Part shown: piece after piece, positions 1 through 11,630 of the stretch
Numbering within the stretch: the first letter of the stretch is position 1
Layout of the letters: each line of letters begins with the position of its first letter
DNA from: Xaviernesmea rhizosphaerae
Lineage (GTDB): Bacteria > Pseudomonadota > Alphaproteobacteria > Rhizobiales > Rhizobiaceae
Length of the DNA: 64,000 nt
Assembly (NCBI RefSeq): GCF_001938945.1
Contig: NZ_MKIO01000019.1
Coordinates: 1-64,000, forward strand
Direction of reading: 5' to 3'
Made by a program: the position numbers and the translations under genes
Notes under the pieces: generated by a model
The model's database searches: none
What the model saw: the letters and a program-made list of their open reading frames with translations, nothing else
What the model was told of the DNA's origin: nothing

Positions 1-21
1 CAAGACGGACGTCAGCTTCAT
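1..21 (-). CDS. possible 5' end of a divergent gene (7 codons visible)
   Basis: On the minus strand an ATG at 21-19 opens a frame that runs off the window edge after seven codons (MKLTSVL). A purine-rich AGGAAG lies about ten bases upstream of the ATG. The basic then hydrophobic start would fit a signal peptide or membrane protein. The visible stretch is too short to name, and it could be chance. Confidence 0.3.
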
Positions 22-115
22 GGCCTGGATCTTCCTGCGCGCGACACACCTTCGACTCAAATGAATGTCAACGCGCCTTAGAAAGCGATAGGCGCGCCAG
101 GGGGAATCAGGCAGA

Positions 116-1990
<1,875 letters not shown>

Positions 1991-2601
1991 AGGATTGGAC
2001 CGGCCTGCGGGATACGGATGCCATCGGCCAATCCTGGCCAATCCATGGCGTTATCAGGGGAATCCTTCGGTTGGAGCGATTCGCACTCGTCTTCCGCTGT
2101 CGATGGAACATGCGTAAACTGGCCTTCCGGCCTTCCATCAAGGATTCGATCCTTGGTCATCCACAGGACGAACCTGGTTTTGATCGAAACGAAGGAAAGG
2201 CTTGGGCGGGCGGGCGGCCTTGTCTTTTTCCCAGGCATTCCTACATGTTGCGACGGTATGACAGGCAAAGGATCCGCTCGCGCCCCGACCTTTTTGCGAA
2301 GCCGCCGCTAAATTTCGCTGGAAAAGCTTGACTGTTGGGGAAATTCTGGGAATCACCATTTTTGGACCCAGTGCGAGTTGGATACGGCGGATACGGCCAT
2401 CATGCAAGTGATGTTGAACGCGTGCTGCTGTCGCAGCCTGTCGGCTGGACCACGATGATGTGCGTGGTTAATCCAGAATTAAAGACCGACCCTTTACGTC
2501 AGGGAACTTAAGTGAGCGGTGGGACAGGAATCGTCCCGGGCCTTAGTCACAAGGCGCACCGCCAAATGCGTTAAAGGCCTGTCCAAGGAAAGCGACGAAG
2601 A
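1991..2601. other. intergenic region between recQ and rpoD, 611 bp
   Basis: No convincing gene is visible. The stretch is less GC-rich than the flanking genes and holds short imperfect palindromes around 2120-2160, including AAGGAT-TCG-ATCCTT. A CTTGAC hexamer at 2327-2332 matches the alphaproteobacterial -35 consensus, but no good -10 box follows at the right distance. Most of the region is presumably the upstream and 5' untranslated region of rpoD. Confidence 0.5.
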
Positions 2602-4653
<2,052 letters not shown>

Positions 4654-4695
4654 GCCTGTCTCAAACAGCGCTTTGCGCCAGCCACTCTCCTGATG

Positions 4696-4729
4696 AAACC
4701 CGGCCGGGACACTGGCCGGGTTTTTTCTT
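4696..4729 (+). terminator. Rho-independent terminator of rpoD
   Basis: A perfect 10-bp stem, AAACCCGGCC (4696-4705) with GGCCGGGTTT (4714-4723), has an 8-base loop and runs into a T-rich tail. Confidence 0.9.
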
Positions 4730-4972
4730 GCCCTGCGGTCTGTTGATCTGGTTTCTTCTGTGCCAGCTTTTGGAAGCCGGATTGCCGGAAAGAGCAGCCT
4801 TCCCTTTTGAAAACCTTCACCGCTCCAGTCTTTGTGAATGCCCGCCCCTCGCCTGCCGGCCGTTTCGTGGTTAGAGCTTCTTGCGAAGGCATGTGCCGCA
4901 AGACGGCCCGGCCGGCCATGATGTTCCTCGCGACAGCGCATGAGGACAGGCCAGGGATCGCGGCGGTTTGGG

Positions 4973-6121
4973 ATGAACGCGGGAATGCAGGAGACACCCA
5001 AGGATACAGGCGCTCCCTCGGTGGCGCCCGTGGAAACGCCGTCAGGGCCGCCCCTGGCGGCACACGCCGAACCTGCGCGCAAAGCTGCGCGCTGGGGTCT
5101 CGTCCTCTCCGTGCTTGCGCATCTCCTGCTCGTTGCCGGCTTCCTCGCCAGCCCCGCTTTGCCGGATCTCAAGCCACCGCAGGAGGAGGCCGTCACCGTC
5201 GAGATGGTGCCGCCGCCCGAGCCGGAGAAAAAGCCCGAGCCCGAGAAAAAGGAAGAGCCCAAACCGGAAGACAAAAAGCCGGAGAAAAAGGCTGAAACGC
5301 CGCCGCCCGTCTCGCCTCCGCCCCGGGTGGCGATCCGCCCGAAGCTGAGCACCGCGCCGGAGCGCGAGGATCAGCTGGGCGAGACGCAAAGCACGGACAA
5401 GACGGTAGAAACCGGCCCCGACGCACGCCCCGACCAGACCGAGGCCGCAAACCCCCAGACGGCCGATCAACCCAGCGCGCCCGACAGGGCGCCGGGCGGC
5501 GGCGCCTCCGAGCCGCCAACGCCGAACGCTGCAGAGCCGGAACCGGCCCGTTCCGCCCCGCCGGTCGCTCAGCCAAGCACGGAGCCGCCGCCGGATGCGG
5601 CCAAGGCCGACCCCGCCGCCCTTGCCGAAGCACCGACGAGCGACGAGGGCGAGGCCCAGGCCAGCCTGCCGCCCGCCGATGACGGCTTCTCGCCCACCCT
5701 GCCCGACCGGAACGCACCCACGCCGAGCGCCCGCCCGGCCTCGGCCGATGCATCTGCCGGCGCGGGCGGCGGCCGCGCGCTGAAGGCAGCCAAGGTCATG
5801 AACGACGCGCCGATGCTGAGGGACCCGCTCGCCCGCTTCGCTCTGGGGCAGATGCCGCGCAAGCAGCAGATCAGAAACCTCTGCGTGTTCGAGGCAGCAG
5901 CTCAGGTGCGGCGCGCGCGGCCGGACAGCAATCCCGAAGGCTTCTGGCTGGGCGACCCTGTTGGAAACACCCTGACGGCGCCGGAGAGCCGTTACCGGAG
6001 CCGCGGCAAGCAGTACCGCATCGATTTCACCTGCACCGTCAACCTCAACAACCTCACCGTGACGGATTTCCGCTTTCGCCTGGGGCCCGAGCTGCCAGCC
6101 AGGACGGAAAAGACGCAGTAG
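4973..6121 (+). CDS. DUF930 domain protein with TonB-like membrane anchor
   Basis: The layout resembles TonB/TolA-type periplasm-spanning proteins: a short cytoplasmic N-terminus, one membrane segment (about residues 41-61, [16 protein letters not shown]), and a long Pro/Glu/Lys-rich linker of more than 200 residues ([12 protein letters not shown]). A conserved C-terminal domain of about 95 residues follows ([20 protein letters not shown]), which I recognise as DUF930, a family found mainly in Rhizobiales. Its function is unknown. The start is uncertain: ATGs at 4940, 4973 and 4985 are in frame and none has a clear ribosome-binding site; 4973 is chosen as a compromise. No operon partner is evident. 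Confidence 0.8.
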   Translation: MNAGMQETPKDTGAPSVAPVETPSGPPLAAHAEPARKAARWGLVLSVLAHLLLVAGFLASPALPDLKPPQEEAVTVEMVPPPEPEKKPEPEKKEEPKPEDKKPEKKAETPPPVSPPPRVAIRPKLSTAPEREDQLGETQSTDKTVETGPDARPDQTEAANPQTADQPSAPDRAPGGGASEPPTPNAAEPEPARSAPPVAQPSTEPPPDAAKADPAALAEAPTSDEGEAQASLPPADDGFSPTLPDRNAPTPSARPASADASAGAGGGRALKAAKVMNDAPMLRDPLARFALGQMPRKQQIRNLCVFEAAAQVRRARPDSNPEGFWLGDPVGNTLTAPESRYRSRGKQYRIDFTCTVNLNNLTVTDFRFRLGPELPARTEKTQ

Positions 6122-6226
6122 CGCAAGGGGGCGTCACGGGACGTCAAGGGATCGCTCGCGGATCACATGGGGCAGAGCCTGTGACCGTTCTGCGGGCGCG
6201 GCGCCCTCTTCCTTTCCGGGCATTTG

Positions 6227-6256
6227 CTTGACAAAGACGAGCAGCCTCCGCCATTC
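6227..6256 (+). promoter_or_regulatory. candidate promoter with consensus CTTGAC -35 box
   Basis: CTTGAC at 6227-6232 matches the alphaproteobacterial -35 consensus. With a spacer of 17-18 bases, a weak -10 (CCATTC, 6251-6256) would place the start of transcription at about 6262-6264, directly on the ATG of the short reading frame at 6264. The -10 is poor, so this rests mainly on the -35 box and its position. Confidence 0.45.
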
Positions 6257-6263
6257 TCTTCCC

Positions 6264-6341
6264 ATGATCATCGCCCGCCTCATGCTCACGACCGTGCTTT
6301 GCACGTCCCTTGCCGGACGTGGGCGGTCGGTCATGCGCTGA
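6264..6341 (+). CDS. candidate 25-residue leader peptide upstream of the GNAT gene
   Basis: The short frame encodes MIIARLMLTTVLCTSLAGRG and ends RSVMR-stop. It begins almost exactly where the upstream promoter would start transcription, so it could be translated from a leaderless mRNA, as is known for the trp leader peptide of rhizobia. It ends 93 bases before the acetyltransferase gene. In the gap, imperfectly paired CCGGCC/GGACCGG segments (about 6361-6385) could form an attenuator stem. The Ile/Leu/Thr/Val-rich start would fit a regulatory leader. It is too short to recognise by homology and may be chance. Confidence 0.4.
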   Translation: MIIARLMLTTVLCTSLAGRGRSVMR

Positions 6342-6434
6342 AAATGATCTGACTGCCCGCAACCGGCCCTCACGGACCGGCTGCGCGACAGAAAATGGCA
6401 CCGGTCCCGGCTCTCGTCTTTCAAGGACCCTGTC

Positions 6435-6974
6435 ATGCCCCATGCCCCTTTCGACGTCTCCGCTCCCTCAGGAATCATCATACGCGCCGCCGAGCCGTGC
6501 GATGCCATCGGCCTGGCACGGCTTTCCAACCAGCCGGGCTATCGCCATGGAACACTGCGCCCGCCCTTCCAGAGCGAGGAGGCAACCCGGCAATGGCTGA
6601 CGGCCGGCGGCGCCAAACGGCTCGCGCTCGTCGCGGTCGAAGGGGAATCGGTTGTCGCCGCCGGCGGGCTGCATCGTTTCGAGGGCCGCCGCCAGCATGC
6701 CGCCGAGCTCGGCATCGGCGTGGATGACGCCTGGCAGCGGCGCGGTGTCGGCCGGGCGCTGCTGGCCGCGCTGCTCGACAGCGCTTTCAACTGGCTGCAG
6801 ATCCGCCGGGTCGAACTCACCGTTTTCACCGACAATCACCCGGCCATCGCGCTTTACCGCCGCTTCGGCTTCGTGGAGGAAGGCCGCCTGCGCGGCTATG
6901 CCTTCCGCGAGGGCGATTATGCCGATGTGCTGGCCATGGCGCTGCAAGTGGACGGACACGCAGCGGCGGCGTGA
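6435..6974 (+). CDS. GNAT family N-acetyltransferase
   Basis: The product transfers an acetyl group from acetyl-CoA to an unknown amine. The 179 residues form one GNAT domain: a beta-strand start (IIIRAAEPCDAIGLARL), the acetyl-CoA pyrophosphate-binding motif QRRGVGRALL near residues 101-110, and the C-terminal motif NHPAIALYRRFGFVEEGRLR. The last part resembles YhhY/RimJ-type acetyltransferases. The ATG at 6435 follows AAGGA at a suitable distance. A possible leader peptide lies upstream and a complex palindromic repeat downstream. The substrate cannot be inferred. Confidence 0.85.
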   Translation: MPHAPFDVSAPSGIIIRAAEPCDAIGLARLSNQPGYRHGTLRPPFQSEEATRQWLTAGGAKRLALVAVEGESVVAAGGLHRFEGRRQHAAELGIGVDDAWQRRGVGRALLAALLDSAFNWLQIRRVELTVFTDNHPAIALYRRFGFVEEGRLRGYAFREGDYADVLAMALQVDGHAAAA

Positions 6975-7010
6975 TATTATCGGCAAGCTTTGGCTGAACG
7001 GAAGCAAGTG

Positions 7011-7133
7011 ATACCGTTTCCGGTTGCTCAAACCGGAAACCGTATTCTTCCCATCGAAAATCTGGCCTTCCGGCCAGAGATTTTCGATGGTGCTTGTTTC
7101 CGGTTGGCGAAGCGATCAGCCGGAAACCGTATG
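7011..7133. repeat. mosaic palindromic repeat between two genes
   Basis: Three imperfect inverted repeats lie end to end. The first (7011-7045) pairs ATACCGTTTCCGGTT with AACCGGAAACCGTAT around a short loop, with one mismatch. The second (about 7051-7090) pairs CCATCGAAAATCTGGCC with GGCCAGAGATTTTCGATGG, with a two-base bulge. The third (about 7096-7133) pairs GTTTCCGGTT with GCCGGAAAC. The core TTTCCGG/CCGGAAACCGTA recurs at 32395-32427. This is typical of dispersed intergenic palindromes in Rhizobiaceae chromosomes. Apart from this repeat, the gap 6975-7343 holds nothing recognisable. Confidence 0.7.
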
Positions 7134-7343
7134 ACAAAGCCGGGCCGTATTTTCCGGTTGAAAGCCTGAATGCCTGCAGCATGTTTGCAGGACGATCGAC
7201 AGAATGCAGGGCAGGGCAGGACACGCCCAGCCCTGCGGCGGTCCGAGGCCGTTTCCTCGAAAGCCGATGAGGAAGCGCCGGTCGGCGCGCAATCCTGCCG
7301 GAACCATCTGCTAGATCCGGCGCCATCCCCTTGGAGGAGCCCC

Positions 7344-7766
7344 ATGCCCCAGACCCTTCTCACCCTCCAGACCCGCGGCGCCGGTCTTTACGAGTTTACA
7401 CGTGAGGCCGCGCAGTTCGTGCGCGACAGCAGCGTGCAGGAAGGCCTGCTCACCCTATTCGTGCGCCATACATCCTGCTCTCTGCTGATCCAGGAAAATG
7501 CCGATCCCGATGTGCGGCGCGATCTCGACGCCTTCTTCGCCCGGCTGGTGCCACCCGCCGATGACCCCGGCATGGGCTGGATCGTCCACCGCGACGAGGG
7601 CCCTGACGATATGCCGGCCCATATCAAGGCGGCGCTGACGGCCGTGTCGCTCGGCGTGCCGGTGGGCGGCGGCCGGCCCTTGCTCGGCACCTGGCAGGGG
7701 CTCTATCTTTTTGAACATCGCGACAGACCGCACCGGCGCGAGATCGTGGCGCATCTCAGCGCCTGA
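7344..7766 (+). CDS. YjbQ family protein (UPF0047)
   Basis: This is a 140-residue single-domain protein of the YjbQ/UPF0047 family. Members form trimers, and some have been reported to have weak thiamine-phosphate synthase activity; the true cellular role is unclear. Family hallmarks are visible: RHTSCSLLIQENADPDVRRD, then EGPDDMPAHIKAAL, and LGTWQGLYLFEHR near the C-terminus. The frame is open further upstream, but the ATG at 7344 is chosen because a GGAGGA ribosome-binding site sits at 7333-7338 and homologous proteins begin near here. Confidence 0.88.
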   Translation: MPQTLLTLQTRGAGLYEFTREAAQFVRDSSVQEGLLTLFVRHTSCSLLIQENADPDVRRDLDAFFARLVPPADDPGMGWIVHRDEGPDDMPAHIKAALTAVSLGVPVGGGRPLLGTWQGLYLFEHRDRPHRREIVAHLSA

Positions 7767-7800
7767 GACGGACGGGCGAAACCCGGGGAGAGGAGAGCAG

Positions 7801-8205
7801 ATGACGGACGCACAGACCCTGGCCAGCCGCTTCATGGAGGCGCTGAACGCCCGCGATTTCGGCGCGATCGCCACCCTGCTCCACGAGGACGCCGCACTGG
7901 ATGCCCTGGCCGGCGTCCGGGTCGTGGGCGCGGAACCCTTTCGCCTGGCGGTGATCCAGTATCTGCGCCATTTCGATGAGAGTTTCGGCGATATCGTGGT
8001 GCTTCATGACGCCTATGGCCAGCGCGCCGCCATCGACACCACTGCGCGCGGCCATTACCGCGAAACGCAGGACGGCTTTCCGCCGGCCGCGGACCAATCC
8101 TATTCGATCCCCAGCCTCTTCGTGTTCGAGGTGGAGGCCGGCCTGATCATCCGCGTCTCGCACTACCGCAACCTGCGCCTGTTCGAGGCGCAGCTTCTGC
8201 GTTAG
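7801..8205 (+). CDS. NTF2/SnoaL-like nuclear transport factor 2 fold protein
   Basis: The 134-residue protein has the pattern of the SnoaL/ketosteroid-isomerase superfamily: an N-terminal helix (LASRFMEALNARDFGAIATLLHEDA), a middle segment with the FRLAVIQYLRHF helix, and beta strands ending in FVFEVEAGLIIRVSHYRNLRLFE. Such proteins are small enzymes or ligand binders acting on unknown substrates. The ATG at 7801 follows the purine run GGGGAGAGGAGAGCAG. It starts 34 bases after the YjbQ gene on the same strand, so the two are probably co-transcribed. Confidence 0.75.
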   Translation: MTDAQTLASRFMEALNARDFGAIATLLHEDAALDALAGVRVVGAEPFRLAVIQYLRHFDESFGDIVVLHDAYGQRAAIDTTARGHYRETQDGFPPAADQSYSIPSLFVFEVEAGLIIRVSHYRNLRLFEAQLLR

Positions 8206-8479
8206 CGCATGGCGGCATCCCGCCTCACGGCCAAAGAGCCGGGGCATACCGGCTGAACCTGGGGTGAACGGCCGGTTCCGTTTGCGTTCAGTTTCACCGA
8301 CATAAGGTGTGACCATGCCAGCCGGTCGGGCCCCGTAAAATCGAAGGTTGCCGGCATAAGGCACAATGACACTGCGGAGCTCAAGGGGTCGATAAACCCT
8401 GCGCTTCGCGGTTTATCCGGATCCGCCACGTTTGCCTCGGCAGGCAGGACGGCGGGTCCAAGCAAGGGAGATCGACACC

Positions 8480-8845
8480 ATGAAAACCATGCTTGCCCGC
8501 CTGGCGCTTGCCGGCTTCGTTACCCTGTCCGGCTTTGCCGCCACCCAGGCCTCGGCCGGAAACCTGACGGTCGGCATCTATGCCGGCGAGGCCATGCCGG
8601 TTCAGTATCGCGATGAGCGCGACTGGCGCGGCGGCCCGCCTCCCGGGCCTCGCCATGGCTGGCGGCCCGAGCGTGCCGGCCGCTGCGCGCCCTGGCTGGC
8701 GGAAGACAAGGCCCGCGCCTATGGCCTGCGCCGCACCCGCGTCGTCGCCGTCACGCCCCGCCGGGTGATCGTCGAAGGCCGCCGCTTTGGCGACTTCCGT
8801 CGCATCAGCTTCGCCAATGTCCGCGGCTGCCCTGCGCTGCGATAA
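8480..8845 (+). CDS. small secreted protein of unknown function
   Basis: The 121-residue product begins with a clear Sec signal peptide (MKTMLARLALAGFVTLSGFA, cleavage likely after QASA). The mature part is basic and Arg/Gly/Pro-rich, with a predicted beta-rich C-terminal segment (RTRVVAVTPRRVIVEGRRFG). It has two cysteines (RCAPW and GCPAL) that could form a disulphide bond in the periplasm. I do not recognise a family. The ATG at 8480 follows AAGGGAG. It stands alone, with a large hairpin 25 bases after its stop codon. Confidence 0.75.
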   Translation: MKTMLARLALAGFVTLSGFAATQASAGNLTVGIYAGEAMPVQYRDERDWRGGPPPGPRHGWRPERAGRCAPWLAEDKARAYGLRRTRVVAVTPRRVIVEGRRFGDFRRISFANVRGCPALR

Positions 8846-8869
8846 GCGCCACGAACAATCTGCTCATGG

Positions 8870-8904
8870 ATCGGCCCGCATCAAGATGCTTGATGCGGGC
8901 CGAT
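8870..8904. repeat. perfect 16-bp hairpin without T-tract
   Basis: ATCGGCCCGCATCAAG (8870-8885) pairs perfectly with CTTGATGCGGGCCGAT (8889-8904) around a three-base loop. It lies just downstream of the small secreted-protein gene, where a terminator would be expected, but no run of T follows on either strand. It may be a transcript-stabilising hairpin, a Rho-assisted terminator or a dispersed palindrome. The rest of the gap, to 9333, holds no recognisable gene. Confidence 0.65.
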
Positions 8905-9333
8905 GGCGTTAAAGACGGGCGCAGTGCGCGACGGACGGGCGGGAGGTCGGGCAGGCAACAGCAAGAGCGCGGTCTGGTGTCACCATCCCTGATCTGCCTT
9001 GATCGCAGGCTGGCAGGCAAACCAAGCACTTTCTTCGCCCGCAAGCCAGCCCAGCTGCATTGCAGCGCTCGATAGAGACCGCGCGGGTGTCATAGCCCTC
9101 TTTACAATGACCGCTCTGTGTCTTTGGGCGCCGAAAGGCCTGCGGCACCCGGCGCCGGCATCAGCTGCTCCCTCAGGGAATGATATCGAGCGCACAGGCC
9201 ATCCAAGACGTGCCGCTTGCCGATGGCAAATGGCCATGTCTGGGCGTCAGATGATCGCATGGGCCAAGCACGCTGTGCTCGGCCCTTCGATTTCACGCTT
9301 TGCGTAGGCCGACGGCGATTCTCAGCCAGACCG

Positions 9334-10080
9334 TCAGTTCACGATCTCGAACTGCATATCGACATTGACGGTGACGCTGCTCTCACCGGCGGCGACAGGA
9401 ACGGCTTCCGCGGCCATATCCTTGGCCATGGCGCGCGCCATCATCGGCACTGGCTCCATCCGCCCGGCCTGCTCGCGCACGTCCACCACCTTGCCGAGCG
9501 TGATGCCTGCGGCCTGCGCCAGCGTGCGCGCCTTGGCCATGGCATCGGCAACGGCCGCCTTGCGGGCCTCTTCCTGCAGGGCTTCGGGCTTATCGATCGA
9601 GAACTGGATGCCGCCGCCCTGGTTGACGCCGAGCGTCACCGCCTGGTCGAGGATCTCGCCCAGCTTGTCGATCTGGCGCACCCGCACGCTCAGCGTATTG
9701 GCGACCTGATAGCCAACGAGCTGCGGCGGATGGTTGTCGCCCTCCTTGTTCTGCGGATAGACATATTGCGGATTGATGGCGAAGCCCGAGGTCTGCAGGT
9801 CGCGCGGCTCGATGCCCTGCGCCTTCATCGCCTCCAGCACCTTGGCCATGGCCGCATTGTTGCCGGAGAGCGCAGCGCGCGCTTCCTTTTCCTGCGTGAC
9901 GACGCTGAAGCTCACCATCGCCATATCCGGCGCCGCACTCGCCTGCCCTGTGCCCGTCACCGCGATGACCGGACGCTCCGGCTCGGCATGGGCCGCGGGG
10001 GAAAAGGCCATGACACCGGCCATAAGCAGGGCGGCGCAGGGCAGCGGACGGAAAACAGACACAAGCTTCATCAAACGCAT
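9334..10080 (-). CDS. SIMPL domain (DUF541) periplasmic protein, BP26/Omp28-like
   Basis: This is a homologue of the Brucella immunodominant periplasmic protein BP26 (Omp28). A signal peptide (AALLMAGVMAFSPAAHA) is followed by the SIMPL domain: ITVTGTGQASAAPDMA-like start (here IAVTGTGQASAAPDMAMVSF), the GIEPRDLQTSGFAINPQYVY segment, the LGVNQGGGIQF segment and the C-terminal VPVAAGESSVTV. Length matches BP26 closely. Function is unknown; BP26 assembles into ring-like oligomers. The ATG at 10080 is given, but a TTG at 10086 has the better spacing from GGAGGA and may be the true start. It is transcribed alone on the minus strand. Confidence 0.9.
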   Translation of the reverse strand: MRLMKLVSVFRPLPCAALLMAGVMAFSPAAHAEPERPVIAVTGTGQASAAPDMAMVSFSVVTQEKEARAALSGNNAAMAKVLEAMKAQGIEPRDLQTSGFAINPQYVYPQNKEGDNHPPQLVGYQVANTLSVRVRQIDKLGEILDQAVTLGVNQGGGIQFSIDKPEALQEEARKAAVADAMAKARTLAQAAGITLGKVVDVREQAGRMEPVPMMARAMAKDMAAEAVPVAAGESSVTVNVDMQFEIVN

Positions 10081-10732
10081 CTCCAAAACGGATCCTCCAA
10101 TCGGCAGGCTCTCGGGCTCACCCCTCGGCCCGCCATGACGACACCTCTCCCGTGCACGGGTTCACGGCAGAGGCTCCCCCAATTCATGTCAACCGCATCG
10201 CGCGCGGCGAACCGACTCGGGCACGCGAAATTCTCCCAGATCCCGGGAACATAAAGCACCCATCGAAATCATCCAGCCGCACTGGCGAGACATCCAACAC
10301 CTATCGCGCATGGCATAAAAATGGCGGCATGCCGCCGCGCGCCTCGCTCATGGTCTGATCTTGACATTTGATCCTCGAGATCGCTGCAGGTGGCTATCAA
10401 ACGTCAAATTCCTTCCAAGCGACAGGCAAAACCCGGCCCGACACAAAGCGTCCGACCAACAAGCCAGCAGGACAGCAATTCCGCATGATTTGCGCTGAGA
10501 AGCCGAGAGCTGCCGACGAGCACCATGCGCAAACCGCGATCTCCGCCGGCCGCAGCCGGATCCGCCGAACACGAAGCCAAACATCCCTTGATCAGGCCAA
10601 ACATCCCTAGATCAGGAATGTGCGGTGATTACGACCATCCCTTGCCGCTTGCGCCGATTTCGTCTAGAGCCAGAACACGGCCGGCGCCCATTGACGCCGC
10701 CACCGCCCGCCTTTGTCATAAAGGCCCGGGCC
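10081..10732. other. 650-bp intergenic region before the tRNA gene
   Basis: No gene is supported here. An imperfect inverted repeat pairs GACATTTGAT (10363-10372) with ATCAAACGTC (10396-10405). Two adjacent 20-bp direct repeats, CCAAACATCCCTTGATCAGG and a copy differing by one base, span 10577-10616. The short frames in this stretch have no family-like features. Confidence 0.5.
10577..10616. repeat. tandem 20-bp direct repeat, two copies
   Basis: CCAAACATCCCTTGATCAGG (10577-10596) is followed immediately by the same sequence with one change, T to A at position 13 (10597-10616). It lies about 115 bases before the tRNA gene. Confidence 0.7.
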
Positions 10733-10808
10733 GGGCCTGTAGCTCAATGGTTAGAGCCGGCGGCTCATAACCGCTTGGTTGGGGGTTCGAGTCCCTCCGG
10801 GCCCACCA
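10733..10808 (+). tRNA. tRNA with anticodon CAU, probably tRNA-Ile2
   Basis: A complete 76-base cloverleaf is visible: acceptor GGGCCTG paired with CGGGCCC, D arm GCTC/GAGC, anticodon loop CTCATAA (10764-10770) with CAT at 10766-10768, T arm with TTCGAGT, and encoded CCA at 10806-10808. CAT serves initiator Met, elongator Met and the lysidine-modified Ile2. The D loop (AATGGTTAGAGC) and the variable region (TTGGT) resemble ileX-type Ile2 more than elongator Met, so Ile2 is preferred but not proven. A lower-GC patch starts right after it, which fits use of the tRNA 3' end as an integration site. Confidence 0.92.
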
Positions 10809-10982
10809 TTCATGTTGCCTCTGATGATGATCGGTATGTGCTTTGGCGATCAGCGTGTAACCAAACGCGACTTTTCGAAATTTTGACACGTAAATTTGGA
10901 ATTTTGATTTTCTGGCGTAAGCAACATAGTGGCTTTTTCGCCTGCTCACTCTTCGGATTTTAGAATGCCTCTAGATTTGTAC

Positions 10983-11630
10983 TTAATTGTCATCGGAGGG
11001 CTTCGAGGGGTCGTCCCTCTCGGGCAATGAGCCGCTGGCGTTAAAAATCTGGGCAGTACCCAACAGCTGGCCTGCGGTGGCAAGCCCAACTAGAATCGCA
11101 TACGTAAAACTCAGAAAACCTACAACTGACGTGCCATCGTTCGGATAGGCCATGCAAAGAAGCGCCAAAATAATCGCCAGGGTTTGCACCAGGATGAAGT
11201 GGTAAAAGTTCGCGACGACCGTCACAAAATAGGACGTCGGGGAGCCACTTTGGGTGATGGCGCGAAAGATGCTGGCGTTAGAGAACGCCAGCATGATGGC
11301 CATGCCGCCCATCGAAAATCCAAGCATGCTTGGAACTGTGTCGATAGCTGTTTGCGCCCATAACCGCTGTCCTTCATTGTTGACGCTTCGCCAGAATGGA
11401 AACAGCAACCCAGTCAGTCCGGCAGCGATATATAGGTAAGGTGACCCGAAAAGCGCTTTAAATCCGCCGTATAACAACCAGTAGGTTCTAAAGATCTTGA
11501 CTGCCGGCTTTGCGGACCATCGTTTCTTTAGCGACCTGAAGTGCGAGAGCAAGGTAACCACCAACTTCTCCCAGGGCTTTACGGATGACACGAGGATAGG
11601 CTCGGGTGCTGAACTCAATTTTGTTGCCAT
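10983..11630 (-). CDS. four-helix membrane protein paired with the DUF4747 gene
   Basis: The 215-residue product has a basic cytoplasmic start (LLSHFRSLKKRWSAK) and about four hydrophobic helices: LYIAAGLTGLLFPFW, SMLGFSMGGMAIMLAF, FYHFILVQTLAIILALL and FLSFTYAILVGLATAG. A charged tail ends it (PERDDPSKPSDDN). I do not recognise a family. Of the in-frame ATGs at 11675, 11660 and 11630, the last has GGGAGAG at good spacing and is chosen. Even so the gene overlaps the end of the upstream DUF4747 gene by 143 bases in another frame, which implies one transcript and coupled translation. Its base composition is lower in GC than the backbone, suggesting acquisition. The role may be a membrane effector or partner of the DUF4747 protein, but this is inference. 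Confidence 0.75.
   Translation of the reverse strand: MATKLSSAPEPILVSSVKPWEKLVVTLLSHFRSLKKRWSAKPAVKIFRTYWLLYGGFKALFGSPYLYIAAGLTGLLFPFWRSVNNEGQRLWAQTAIDTVPSMLGFSMGGMAIMLAFSNASIFRAITQSGSPTSYFVTVVANFYHFILVQTLAIILALLCMAYPNDGTSVVGFLSFTYAILVGLATAGQLLGTAQIFNASGSLPERDDPSKPSDDN

Noticed and set aside
10368..10610. short overlapping frames upstream of the tRNA gene
   Set aside because: They lack ribosome-binding sites, domain features and coding-type third-position bias.
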